Below, in pieces: positions 51,211 through 63,636 of a stretch of DNA of 64,000 bases. How positions within the stretch are numbered: position 1 is the stretch's first letter; each line of letters opens with the position of its first letter. The DNA is from Elymus sibiricus. Its lineage: Eukaryota; Streptophyta; Magnoliopsida; Poales; Poaceae. The translations under genes were made by a program, and so were the position numbers. The DNA is taken from assembly GCA_039707655.1 (NCBI GenBank), contig CM077673.1:6210001-6274000 (forward strand), given 5' to 3'. The notes beneath the pieces were generated by a model. The model saw only the letters and a list, made by a program, of their open reading frames with translations. It was not told the DNA's origin and did no database searches.

Positions 51211-51328
51211 CAGTGAATAATAGCATAGAAAACTGGTAAGAATGGACCAAATCTGCGAGTTTTGGCAAGGTCCCCGTAACCGGTCCCCGGGCATCCCCAA
51301 ATGTTGGGACGACCACAACAACCAAAAA
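51211..51328. repeat. Monomer type m5 (118 bp)
   Basis: Diagnostic features are GGCAAGGTCCCCGTAACC, GGGCATCCCCAAATGTTGGG and the tail GACCACAACAACC. Sub-variants at the first third read AACTGGTAAG, AACCGGTAAG or AACTAGTAAG. The stretch GGTCCCCGTAACCGGTCCCCG contains an 8-bp direct repeat 13 bp apart, the site of the recurrent 13-bp deletion in the 699-bp units. Confidence 0.92.
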
Positions 51329-51446
51329 CAGTGAATAATAGCGTAGAAAACAGGTAAGAATGGACCAAATCTGCGAGTTTTGGCGAGGTCCCCGTAAACG
51401 GACCCCATGGTTCCCCGAACGTTTCGATCGTCCCGAGACCCAAAAT
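51329..51446. repeat. Monomer type m6 (118 bp)
   Basis: Diagnostic features are AGCGTAGAAAACAGG or AGCATAGAAAACAGG, GACCCCATGGTTCC (NcoI site) and the tail GTTTCGATCGTCCCGAGACC. An alternative form has GAGTTCTGGCG and GTCTCGATCGTCCCAAGACC and is found far apart in the window (near 420, 1840, 22000, 25540, 63570 and in all 594-bp units). Tail class shared with m2. Confidence 0.92.
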
Positions 51447-52158
51447 CAGTGAGTAATAGCATAGAAAACTGGCCGGAAAAGACAAAATCTGCTAGTTTTG
51501 GCGAGGTCCCGGTAACCGGTCCACGGGCTTCCCCGAATGTTCGGACGGCCACGACAACCAAAAAAACAGTGAATAATAGCATAGAAATCTGGTCAGAATG
51601 GACAAAATCTGCGAGTTTTGGCGAGGTCCCCGTAAGCGGACCCCGGGGTTCCCCGAACATTTGGATCGCCCCGGGACCCATAACCAGTGAGTAATAGCAT
51701 AGAAAACAGGTAAGAATGGACCAAATATGCGAGTTTTGGTGATGTCACCGTAACCGGTCCACAGGCTTCCCCGAACGTTCGGACGACCAAGACAACCAAA
51801 AAACAGTGAATAATAGCACAGAAAACTAGTAAGAATGGACCAAATCTGCGAGTTTTGGCGAGGTCCTCGTAACCGGACCCCGGGCTTCCCCGAACGTTCG
51901 GACGACCACGACAACCAAAAAACAGTGAATAATAGCATAGAAAACTGGTAAGAATGGACCAAATCTGCGAGTTTTGGCAAGGTCCCCGTAACCGGTCCCC
52001 GGGCATCCCCAAATGTTGGGACGACCACAACAACCAAAAACAGTGAATAATAGCGTAGAAAACAGGTAAGAATGGACCAAATCTGCGAGTTTTGGCGAGG
52101 TCCCCGTAAACGGACCCCATGGTTCCCCGAACGTTTCGATCGTCCCGAGACCCAAAAT
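51447..52158. repeat. Recent single-hexamer (712 bp) duplicate
   Basis: Rare GGTCCTCG in m4 at 51867 repeats the same change at 51155, exactly 712 bp upstream, and is absent from the corresponding place in the 2965-bp copy. This orders the events: 2965-bp duplication, then mutation, then hexamer duplication. Confidence 0.85.
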
Positions 52159-55123
52159 CAGTGAGTAATAGCATAGAAAACTGGCCGGAAAAGACAAAAT
52201 CTGCTAGTTTTGGCGAGGTCCCGGTAACCGGTCCACGGGCTTCCCCGAATGTTCGGACGGCCACGACAACCAAAAAAACAGTGAATAATAGCATAGAAAT
52301 CTGGTCAGAATGGACAAAATCTGCGAGTTTTGGCGAGGTCCCCGTAAGCGGACCCCGGGGTTCCCCGAACATTTGGATCGCCCCGGGACCCATAACCAGT
52401 GAGTAATAGCATAGAAAACAGGTAAGAATGGACCAAATATGCGAGTTTTGGTGATGTCACCGTAACCGGTCCACAGGCTTCCCCGAACGTTCGGACGACC
52501 AAGACAACCAAAAAACAGTGAATAATAGCACAGAAAGCTAGTAAGAATGGACCAAATCTGCGAGTTTTGGCGAGGTCCCCGTAACCGGACCCCGGGCTTC
52601 CCCGAACGTTCGGACGACCACGACAACCAAAAAACAGTGAATAATAGCATAGAAAACCGGTAAGAATGGACCAAATCTGAGTTTTGGCGAGGTCCCCGTA
52701 ACCGGACCCCGGGCTTCCCCGAACGTTCGGACGACCACGACAACCAAAAAACAGTGAATAATAGCATAGAAAACTAGTAAGAATGGACCAAATCTGCGAG
52801 TTTTGGCAAGGTCCCCGTAACCGGACCCCGGGCATCCCCAAATGTTGGGACGACCACAACAACCAAAAGCAGTGAATAATAGCATAGAAAACAAGTAAGA
52901 ATGGACCAAATCTGCGAGTTTTGGCGAGGTCCCCGTAAGCGGACCCCATGGTTCCCCGAACGTTTCGATCGTCCCGAGACCGAAAATCAGTGAGTAATAG
53001 CATAGAAAACTGGCCGGAAAAGACAAAATCTGCTAGTTTTGGTGAGGTCCCGGTAACCGGTCCACGGGCTTCCCCGAATGTTCGGACGGCCACGACAACC
53101 AAAAAAACAGTGAATAATAGCATAGAAATCTGGTCAGAATGGACAAAATCTGCGAGTTTTGGCGAGGTCCCCGTAAGCGGACCCCGGGGTTCCCCGAACA
53201 TTTGGATCGCCCCGGGACCCATAATCAGAGAGTAATAGCATAGAAAACAGGTAAGAATGGACCAAATCTGCGAGTTTTGGCGATGTCACCGTAACCGGTC
53301 CACGGGCTTCCCCGAACGTTCAGACGACCAAGACAACCAAAAAACAGTGAATAATAGCACAGAAAACTAGTAAGAATGGACCAAATCTGCGAGTTTTGGC
53401 GAGGTCCCCGTAACCGGACCCCGGGCTTCCCCGAACGTTCGGACGACCACGACAACCAAAAAACAGTGAATAATAGCATAGAAAACTGGTAAGAATGGAC
53501 CAAATCTGCGAGTTTTGGCAAGGTCCCCGTAACCGGTCCCCGGGCATCCCCAAATGTTGGGACGACCACAACAACCAAAAACAGTGAATAATAGCGTAGA
53601 AAACAGGTAAGAATGGACCAAATCTGCGAGTTTTGGCGAGGTCCCCGTAAACGGACCCCATGGTTCCCCGAACGTTTCGATCGTCCCGAGACCCAAAATC
53701 AGTGAGTAATAGCATAGAAAACTGGCCGGAAAAGACAAAATCTGCTAGTTTTGGCGAGGTCCCGGTAACCGGTCCACGTGCTTCCCCGAATGTTCGGACG
53801 GCCACGACAACCAAAAAAACAGTGAATAATAGCATAGAAATCTGGTCAGAATGGACAAAATCTGCGAGTTTTGGCGAGGTCCCCGTAAGCGGACCCCGGG
53901 GTTCCCCGAACATTTGGATCGCCCCGGGACCCATAATCAGAGAGTAATAGCATAGAAAACAGGTAAGAATGGACCAAATCTGCGAGTTTTGGCGATGTCA
54001 CCGTAACCGGTCCACGGGCTTCCCCGAACGTTCAGACGACCAAGACAACCAAAAAACAGTGAATAATAGCACAGAAAACTAGTAAGAATGGACCAAATCT
54101 GCGAGTTTTGGCGAGGTCCCCGTAACCGGACCCCGGGCTTCCCCGAACGTTCGGACGACCACGACAACCAAAAAACAGTGAATAATAGCATAGAAAACTG
54201 GTAAGAATGGACCAAATCTGCGAGTTTTGGCAAGGTCCCCGTAACCGGTCCCCGGGCATCCCCAAATGTTGGGACGACCACAACAACCAAAAACAGTGAA
54301 TAATAGCGTAGAAAACAGGTAAGAATGGACCAAATCTGCGAGTTTTGGCGAGGTCCCCGTAAACGGACCCCATGGTTCCCCGAACGTTTCGATCGTCCCG
54401 AGACCCAAAATCAGTGAGTAATAGCATAGAAAACTGGCCGGAAAAGACAAAATCTGCTAGTTTTGGCGAGGTCCCGGTAACCGGTCCACGGGCTTCCCCG
54501 AATGTTCGGACGGCCACGACAACCAAAAAAACAGTGAATAATAGCATAGAAATCTGGTCAGAATGGACAAAATCTGCGAGTTTTGGCGAGGTCCCCGTAA
54601 GCGGACCCCGGGGTTCCCCGAACATTTGGATCGCCCCGGGACCCATAACCAGTGAGTAATAGCATAGAAAACAGGTAAGAATGGACCAAATATGCGAGTT
54701 TTGGTGATGTCACCGTAACCGGTCCACAGGCTTCCCCGAACGTTCGGACGACCAAGACAACCAAAAAACAGTGAATAATAGCACAGAAAGCTAGTAAGAA
54801 TGGACCAAATCTGCGAGTTTTGGCGAGGTCCCCGTAACCGGACCCCGGGCTTCCCCGAACGTTCGGACGACCACGACAACCAAAAAACAGTGAATAATAG
54901 CATAGAAAACCGGTAAGAATGGACCAAATCTGAGTTTTGGCGAGGTCCCCGTAACCGGACCCCGGGCTTCCCCGAACGTTCGGACGACCACGACAACCAA
55001 AAAACAGTGAATAATAGCATAGAAAACTAGTAAGAATGGACCAAATCTGCGAGTTTTGGCAAGGTCCCCGTAACCGGACCCCGGGCATCCCCAAATGTTG
55101 GGACGACCACAACAACCAAAAGC
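52159..55123. repeat. 2965-bp duplication, copy 2
   Basis: Starts with units 829, 712, 712 in the same order as copy 1, then continues into a further 829 unit. It lacks the T found at 51155 in copy 1, so that change came after the duplication. Confidence 0.85.
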
Positions 55124-55834
55124 AGTGAATAATAGCATAGAAAACAAGTAAGAATGGACCAAATCTGCGAGTTTTGGCGAGGTCCCCGTAAGCGGACCCC
55201 ATGGTTCCCCGAACGTTTCGATCGTCCCGAGACCGAAAATCAGTGAGTAATAGCATAGAAAACTGGCCGGAAAAGACAAAATCTGCTAGTTTTGGTGAGG
55301 TCCCGGTAACCGGTCCACGGGCTTCCCCGAATGTTCGGACGGCCACGACAACCAAAAAAACAGTGAATAATAGCATAGAAATCTGGTCAGAATGGACAAA
55401 ATCTGCGAGTTTTGGCGAGGTCCCCGTAAGCGGACCCCGGGGTTCCCCGAACATTTGGATCGCCCCGGGACCCATAATCAGAGAGTAATAGCATAGAAAA
55501 CAGGTAAGAATTGACCAAATCTGCGAGTTTTGGCGATGTCCCCGTAACCGGTCCACGGGCTTCCCCGAACGTTCGGACGACCACGACAACCAAAAAACAG
55601 TGAATAATAGAACAGGAAACTAGTAAGAATGGACGAAATCTGCGAGTTTTGGTGAGGTCCCCGTAACCGGACCCTGGGCTTCCCCGAACATTCGGACGAC
55701 CACGACAACCAAAAAACAGTGAATAATAGCATAGAAAACTGGTAAGAATGCACCAAATCTGCGAGTTCTGGCGAGGTCCCCGTAAGCGGACCCCATGGTT
55801 CCCCGAACGTCTCGATCGTCCCAAGACCCAAAAT

Positions 55835-56533
55835 CAGTGAGTAATAGCATAGAAAACTGGCCGGAACAGACAAAATCTGCTAGTTTTGGCGAGGTCCCGG
55901 TAACCGGTCCACGGGCTTCCCCGAATGTTCGGACGGCCACGACAACCAAAAAAACAGTGAATAATAGCATAGAAATCTGGTCAGAATGGACAAAATCTGC
56001 GAGTTTTGGGGAGGTCCCCGTAAGCGAACCCCGGGGTTCCCCGAACATTTGGATCGCCCCGGGACCCATAACCAGTGAGTAATAGCATAGAAAACAGGTA
56101 AGAATGGACCAAATCTGCGAGTTTTGGCGATGTCACCGTAACCGGTCCACGGGCTTCCCCGAACGTTCGGACGACCAAGACAACCAAAAAACAGTGAATA
56201 ATAGCACAGAAAACTAGTAAGAATGGACCAAATCTGCGAGTTTTGGCGAGGTCCCCGTAACCGGACCCCGGGCTTCCCCGAACGTTCGGACGACCACGAC
56301 AACCAACAAACAGTGAATAATAGCATAGAAAACTGGTAAGAATGGACCAAATCTGCGAGTTTTGGCAAGGTCGCCGGGCATCCCCAAATGTTGGGACGAC
56401 CAGAACAACCAAAAACAGTGAATAATAGCATAGAAAACAAGTAAGAATGGACCAAATCTGCGAGTTTTGGCGAGGTCCCCGTAAGCGGACCCCATGGTTC
56501 CCCGAACGTCTCGTTCGTCCCGAGACCCAAAAT
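55835..56533. repeat. 699-bp hexamer with the 13-bp m5 deletion
   Basis: Scar at 56369-56376 reads GGTCGCCGGGCATCC, with one extra substitution. It shares AACCAACAAAC and GACCAGAAC with the units at 22064 and 25609, more than 29 kb away. Confidence 0.88.
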
Positions 56534-59379
56534 CAGTGAGTAATAGCATAGAAAACTGGCCGGAAAAGACAAAATCTGCTAGTTTTGGCGAGGTCCCGGT
56601 AACCGGTCCACGGGCTTCCCCGAATGTTCGGACGGCCACGACAACCAAAAAAACAGTGAATAATAGCATAGAAATCTGGTCAGAATGGACAAAATCTGCG
56701 AGTTTTGGCGAGGTCCCCGTAAGCGGACCCCGGGGTTCCCCGAACATTTGGATCGCCCCGGGACCCATAACCAGTGAGTAATAGCATAGAAAACAGGTAA
56801 GAATGGACCAAATATGCGAGTTTTGGTGATGTCACCGTAACCGGTCCACAGGCTTCCCCGAACGTTCGGACGACCAAGACAACCAAAAAACAGTGAATAA
56901 TAGCACAGAAAGCTAGTAAGAATGGACCAAATCTGCGAGTTTTGGCGAGGTCCCCGTAACCGGACCCCGGGCTTCCCCGAACGTTCGGACGACCACGACA
57001 ACCAAAAAACAGTGAATAATAGCATAGAAAACCGGTAAGAATGGACCAAATCTGAGTTTTGGCGAGGTCCCCGTAACCGGACCCCGGGCTTCCCCGAACG
57101 TTCGGACGACCACGACAACCAAAAAACAGTGAATAATAGCATAGAAAACTAGTAAGAATGGACCAAATCTGCGAGTTTTGGCAAGGTCCCCGTAACCGGA
57201 CCCCGGGCATCCCCAAATGTTGGGACGACCACAACAACCAAAAGCAGTGAATAATAGCATAGAAAACAAGTAAGAATGGACCAAATCTGCGAGTTTTGGC
57301 GAGGTCCCCGTAAGCGGACCCCATGGTTCCCCGAACGTTTCGATCGTCCCGAGACCGAAAATCAGTGAGTAATAGCATAGAAAACTGGCCGGAAAAGACA
57401 AAATCTGCTAGTTTTGGTGAGGTCCCGGTAACCGGTCCACGGGCTTCCCCGAATGTTCGGACGGCCACGACAACCAAAAAAACAGTGAATAATAGCATAG
57501 AAATCTGGTCAGAATGGACAAAATCTGCGAGTTTTGGCGAGGTCCCCGTAAGCGGACCCCGGGGTTCCCCGAACATTTGGATCGCCCCGGGACCCATAAT
57601 CAGAGAGTAATAGCATAGAAAACAGGTAAGAATTGACCAAATCTGCGAGTTTTGGCGATGTCCCCGTAACCGGTCCACGGGCTTCCCCGAACGTTCGGAC
57701 GACCACGACAACCAAAAAACAGTGAATAATAGAACAGGAAACTAGTAAGAATGGACGAAATCTGCGAGTTTTGGTGAGGTCCCCGTAACCGGACCCTGGG
57801 CTTCCCCGAACATTCGGACGACCACGACAACCAAAAAACAGTGAATAATAGCATAGAAAACTGGTAAGAATGCACCAAATCTGCGAGTTCTGGCGAGGTC
57901 CCCGTAAGCGGACCCCATGGTTCCCCGAACGTCTCGATCGTCCCAAGACCCAAAATCAGTGAGTAATAGCATAGAAAACTGGCCGGAACAGACAAAATCT
58001 GCTAGTTTTGGCGAGGTCCCGGTAACCGGTCCACGGGCTTCCCCGAATGTTCGGACGGCCACGACAACCAAAAAAACAGTGAATAATAGCATAGAAATCT
58101 GGTCAGAATGGACAAAATCTGCGAGTTTTGGCGAGGTCCCCGTAAGCGGACCCCGGGGTTCCCCGAACATTTGGATCGCCCCGGGACCCATAACCAGTGA
58201 GTAATAGCATAGAAAACAGGTAAGAATGGACCAAATATGCGAGTTTTGGTGATGTCACCGTAACCGGTCCACAGGCTTCCCCGAACGTTCGGACGACCAA
58301 GACAACCAAAAAACAGTGAATAATAGCACAGAAAGCTAGTAAGAATGGACCAAATCTGCGAGTTTTGGCGAGGTCCCCGTAACCGGACCCCGGGCTTCCC
58401 CGAACGTTCGGACGACCACGACAACCAAAAAACAGTGAATAATAGCATAGAAAACCGGTAAGAATGGACCAAATCTGAGTTTTGGCGAGGTCCCCGTAAC
58501 CGGACCCCGGGCTTCCCCGAACGTTCGGACGACCACGACAACCAAAAAACAGTGAATAATAGCATAGAAAACTAGTAAGAATGGACCAAATCTGCGAGTT
58601 TTGGCAAGGTCCCCGTAACCGGACCCCGGGCATCCCCAAATGTTGGGACGACCACAACAACCAAAAGCAGTGAATAATAGCATAGAAAACAAGTAAGAAT
58701 GGACCAAATCTGCGAGTTTTGGCGAGGTCCCCGTAAGCGGACCCCATGGTTCCCCGAACGTTTCGATCGTCCCGAGACCGAAAATCAGTGAGTAATAGCA
58801 TAGAAAACTGGCCGGAAAAGACAAAATCTGCTAGTTTTGGTGAGATCCCGGTAACCGGTCCACGGGCTTCCCCGAATGTTCGGACGGCCACGACAACCAA
58901 AAAAACAGTGAATAATAGCATAGAAATCTGGTCAGAATGGACAAAATCTGCGAGTTTTGGCGAGGTCCCCGTAAGCGGACCCCGGGGTTCCCCGAACATT
59001 TGGATCGCCCCGGGACCCATAATCAGAGAGTAATAGCATAGAAAACAGGTAAGAATTGACCAAATCTGCGAGTTTTGGCGATGTCCCCGTAACCGGTCCA
59101 CGGGCTTCCCCGAACGTTCGGACGACCACGACAACCAAAAAACAGTGAATAATAGAACAGGAAACTAGTAAGAATGGACGAAATCTGCGAGTTTTGGTGA
59201 GGTCCCCGTAACCGGACCCTGGGCTTCCCCGAACATTCGGACGACCACGACAACCAAAAAACAGTGAATAATAGCATAGAAAACTGGTAAGAATGCACCA
59301 AATCTGCGAGTTCTGGCGAGGTCCCCGTAAGCGGACCCCATGGTTCCCCGAACGTCTCGATCGTCCCAAGACCCAAAAT

Positions 59380-60078
59380 CAGTGAGTAATAGCATAGAAA
59401 ACTGGCCGGAACAGACAAAATCTGCTAGTTTTGGCGAGGTCCCGGTAACCGGTCCACGGGCTTCCCCGAATGTTCGGACGGCCACGACAACCAAAAAAAC
59501 AGTGAATAATAGCATAGAAATCTGGTCAGAATGGACAAAATCTGCGAGTTTTGGGGAGGTCCCCGTAAGCGAACCCCGGGGTTCCCCGAACATTTGGATC
59601 GCCCCGGGACCCATAACCAGTGAGTAATAGCATAGAAAACAGGTAAGAATGGACCAAATCTGCGAGTTTTGGCGATGTCACCGTAACCGGTCCACGGGCT
59701 TCCCCGAACGTTCGGACGACCAAGACAACCAAAAAACAGTGAATAATAGCACAGAAAACTAGTAAGAATGGACCAAATCTGCGAGTTTTGGCGAGGTCCC
59801 CGTAACCGGACCCCGGGCTTCCCCGAACGTTCGGACGACCACGACAACCAACAAACAGTGAATAATAGCATAGAAAACTGGTAAGAATGGACCAAATCTG
59901 CGAGTTTTGGCAAGGTCCCCGGGCATCCCCAAATGTTGGGACGACCAGAACAACCAAAAACAGTGAATAATAGCATAGAAAACAAGTAAGAATGGACCAA
60001 ATCTGCGAGTTTTGGCGAGGTCCCCGTAAGCGGACCCCATGGTTCCCCGAACGTCTCGTTCGTCCCGAGACCCAAAAT
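59380..60078. repeat. 699-bp hexamer with the 13-bp m5 deletion
   Basis: Scar at 59914-59921 reads GGTCCCCGGGCATCC. CTCGTTCGTCC near 60056 is shared with the unit at 55835 (near 56511) and separates this pair from the 22-26 kb pair. Confidence 0.88.
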
Positions 60079-63000
60079 CAGTGAGTAATAGCATAGAAAA
60101 CTGGCCGGAACAGACAAAATCTGCTAGTTTTTGCGAGGTCCCGGTAACCGGTCCACGGGCTTCCCCGAATGTTCGGACGGCCACGACAACCAAAAAAACA
60201 GTGAATAATAGCATAGAAATCTGGTCAGAATGGACAAAATCTGCGAGTTTTGGCGAGGTCCCCGTAAGCGGACCCCGGGGTTCCCCGAACATTTGGATCG
60301 CCCCGGGACCCATAATCAGTGAGTAATAGCATAGAAAACAGGTAAGAATTGACCAAATCTGCGAGTTTTGGCGATGTCACCGTAACCGGTCCACGGGCTT
60401 CCCCGAACGTTCGGACGACCAAGACAACCAAAAAACAGTGAATAATAGAACAGGAAACTAGTAAGAATGGACCAAATCTGCGAGTTTTGGCAAGGTCCCC
60501 GTAACCGGACCCCGGGCTTCCCCGAACGTTCGGACGACCACTACAACCAAAAAACAGTGAATAATAGCATAGAAAACCGGTAAGAATGGACCAAATCTGC
60601 GAGTTTTGGCAAGGTCCCCGTAACCGGACCCCGGGCATCCCCAAATGTTGGGACGACCACAACAACCAAAAACAGTGAATAATAGCATAGAAAACAGGTA
60701 AGAATGGACCAAATCTGCGAGTTTTGGTGAGGTCCCCGTAAGCGGACCCCATGGTTCCCCGAACGTTTCGATCGTCCCGAGACCCAAAATCTGTGAGTAA
60801 TAGCATAGAAAACTGGCCGGAAAAGACAAAATCTGCTAGTTTTGGCGAGGTCCCGGTAACCGGTCCACGGGCTTCCCCGAATGTTCGGACGGCCACGACA
60901 ACCAAAAAAACAGTGAATAATAGCATAGAAATCTGGTCAGAATGGACAAAATCTGTGAGTTTTGGCGAGGTCCCCGTAAGCGGACCCCGGGGTTCCACAA
61001 ACATTTGGATCGCCCCGGGACCAATAATCAGAGAGTAATAGCATAGAAAACAGGTAAGAATTGACCACATCTGCGAGTTTTGGCGATGTCACCGTAACCG
61101 TTCCACGGGCTTCCCCGAACGTTCGGACGACCATGACAACCAAAAAACAGTGAATAATAGAACAGGAAACTAGTAAGAATGGACCAAATCTGAGTTTTGG
61201 CGAGGTCCCCGTAACCGGACCCCGGGCTTCCCCGAACGTTCGGACGACCACGACAACCAAAAAACAGTGAATAATAGCATAGAAAACTAGTAAGAATGGA
61301 CCAAATCTGCGAGTTTTGGCAAGGTCCCCGTAACCGGACCCCGGGCATTCCCAAATGTTGGGACGACCACAACAACCAAAAACAGTGAATACTAGCATAG
61401 AAAACAGGTAAGAATGGACCAAATCTGCGAGTTTTGGCGAGGTCCCCGTAAGCGGACCCCATGGTTCCCCGAACGTTTCGATCGTCCCGAGACCCAAAAT
61501 CAGTGAGTAATAGCATAAAAAACTGGCAGGAACATACAAAATCTGCTAGTTTTGGCGAGGTCCCGGTAATTGGTCCACGGGCTTCCCCGAATGTTCGGAC
61601 GGCCACGACAACCAAAAAAACAGTGAATAATAGCATAGAAATCTGGTCAGAATGGACAAAATCTGCGAGTTTTGGCGAGGTCCCCGTAAGGGGACCCCGG
61701 GGTTCCCCGAACATTTGGATCGCCCCGGGACCCATAATCAGAGAGTAATAGCATAGAAAACAGGTAAGAATGGACCAAATCTGCGAGTTTTGGCGATGTC
61801 ACCGTAACCGGTCCACGGGCTTCCCCGAACGTTCAGACGACCAAGACAACCAAAAAACAGTGAATAATAGCACAGAAAACTAGTAAGAATGGACCAAATC
61901 TGCGAGTTTTGGCGAGGTCCACGTAACCGGACCCCGGGCTTCCCCGAACGTTCGGACGACCACGACAACCAAAAAACAGTGAATAATAGCATAGAAAACT
62001 GGTACGAATGGACCAAATCTGCGAGTTTTGGCAAGGTCCCCGTAACCGGTCCCCGGGCATCCCCAAATGTTGGGACGACCACAACAACCAAAAACAGTGA
62101 ATAATAGCGTAGAACACAGGTAAGAATGGACCAAATCTGCGAGTTTTGGCGAGGTCCCCGTAAACGGACCCCATGGTTCCCCGAACGTTTCGATCGTCCC
62201 GAGACCCAAAATCAGTGAGTAATAGCATAGAAAACTGGCCGGAAAAGACAAAATCTGCTAGTTTTGGCGAGGTCCCGGTAACCGGTCCACGGGCTTCCCC
62301 GAATGTTCGGACGGCCACGACAACCAAAAAAATAGTGAATAATAGCATAGAAATCTGGTCAGAATGGACAAAATCTGCGAGTTTTGGCGAGGTCCCCGTA
62401 AGCGGACCCCGGGGTTCCCCGAACATTTGGATCGCCCCGGGACCCATAATCAGTGAGTAATAGCATAGAAAACAGGTAAGAATGGACCAAATCTGCGAGT
62501 TTTGGCGATGTCACCGTAACCGGTCCACAGGCTTCCCCGAACGTTCGGACGACCAAGACAACCAAAAAACAGTGAATAATAGCACAGAAAGCTAGTAAGA
62601 ATGGACCAAATCTGCGAGTTTTGGCGAGGTCCCCGTAACCGGACCCCGGGCTTCCCCGAACGTTCGGACGACCACGACAACCAAAAAACAGTGAATAATA
62701 GCATAGAAAACCGGTAAGAATGGACCAAATCTGCGAGTTTTGGCAAGGTCCCCGTAACCGGACCCCGGGCATCCCCAAATGTTGGGACGACCACAACAAC
62801 CAAAAGCAGTGAATAATAGCATAGAAAACAAGTAAGAATGGACCAAATCTGCGAGTTTTGGCGAGGTCCCCGTAAGCGGACCCCATGGTTCCCCGAACGT
62901 TTCGATCGTCCCGAGACCGAAAATCAGTGAGTAATAGCATAGAAAACTAGCCGGAAAAGACAAAATCTGCTAGTTTTGGTGAGGTCCCAGTAACCGGTCC

Positions 63001-63636
63001 ACGGGCTTCCCCGAATGTTCGGACGGCCACGACAACCAAAAAAACAGTGAATAATAGCATAGAAATCTGGTCAGAATGGACAAAATCTGCGAGTTTTGGC
63101 GAGGTCCCCGTAAGCGGACCCCGGGGTTCCCCGAACATTTGGATCGCCCCGGGACCCATAATCAGAGAGTAATAGCATAGAAAACAGGTAAGAATTGACC
63201 AAATCTGCGAGTTTTGGCGATGTCCCCGTAACCGGTACACGGGCTTCCCCGAACGTTCGGACGACCACGACAACCAAAAAACAGTGAATAATAGAACAGG
63301 AAACTAGTAAGAATGGACGAAATCTGCGAGTTTTGGTGAGGTCCCCGTAACCGGACCCTGGGCTTCCCCGAACGTTCGGACGACCACGACAACCAAAAAA
63401 CAGTGAATAATAGCATAGAAAACTGGTAAGAATGCACCAAATTTGCGAGTTTTGGCAATGTCCCCGTAACCGGACCCCGAGCATCCCCAAATGTTGGGAC
63501 GACCACAACAACCAAAAACAGTGAATAATAGCATAGAAAACTGGTCAGACTGGACCAAATCTGCGAGTTCTGGCGAGGTCCCCGTAAGCGGACCCCATGG
63601 TTCCCCGAACGTCTCGATCGTCCCAAGACCCAAAAT
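60079..63636. repeat. Right-hand hexamer domain
   Basis: Unit starts are 60079 (712), 60791 (710), 61501 (712), 62213 (712) and 62925 (712). The unit at 62925 has the GAATGCACC form of m5 (near 63431) and the GTTCTGGCG form of m6 (near 63567) as separate complete monomers. It is therefore an intact relative of the 594-bp class. Confidence 0.88.

Larger units (their letters stand above)
50735..51446. repeat. Reference 712-bp hexamer HOR (m1-m6)
   Basis: This unit shows the standard order of six diverged monomers, 120+118+119+119+118+118 = 712 bp. Forty-four of the 88 complete units have exactly this length. Equivalent positions one unit away are nearly identical, whereas adjacent monomers differ by roughly a tenth; by my count m3 versus m4 differ at 12 of 119 sites and m2 versus m6 at 13 of 118. 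That contrast defines a higher-order repeat. This copy carries two private changes: T at 50814 in m1 and T at 51155 in m4. Only m6 has an NcoI site (CCATGG), so that enzyme should cut once per unit. Confidence 0.95.
49194..52158. repeat. 2965-bp duplication, copy 1
   Basis: Units 829, 712, 712, 712. The rare T at 50814 (CCACGTGC) recurs at 53779, 2965 bp away. Confidence 0.85.
50023..55240. repeat. Domain of mixed 712 and 829 units after the A/B region
   Basis: Unit starts are 50023 (712), 50735 (712), 51447 (712), 52159 (829), 52988 (712), 53700 (712) and 54412 (829). The 829 units have m5/m4 hybrids at 52635-52751 and 54888-55004. These are A-block parts with hexamers inserted and with no B block, produced by the duplications described separately. 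Confidence 0.88.
55241..60078. repeat. Mixed domain of 594, 699 and 829 units with a second, unrelated 3545-bp period
   Basis: Unit starts are 55241 (594), 55835 (699), 56534 (829), 57363 (594), 57957 (829), 58786 (594) and 59380 (699). Hybrid monomers are m5/m6 at 55717-55834, 57839-57956 and 59262-59379, and m5/m4 at 57010-57126 and 58433-58549. 594+699+829+594+829 equals 3545. It therefore matches the 19-26 kb block in length and in having 30 monomers, but not in composition. Confidence 0.88.
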
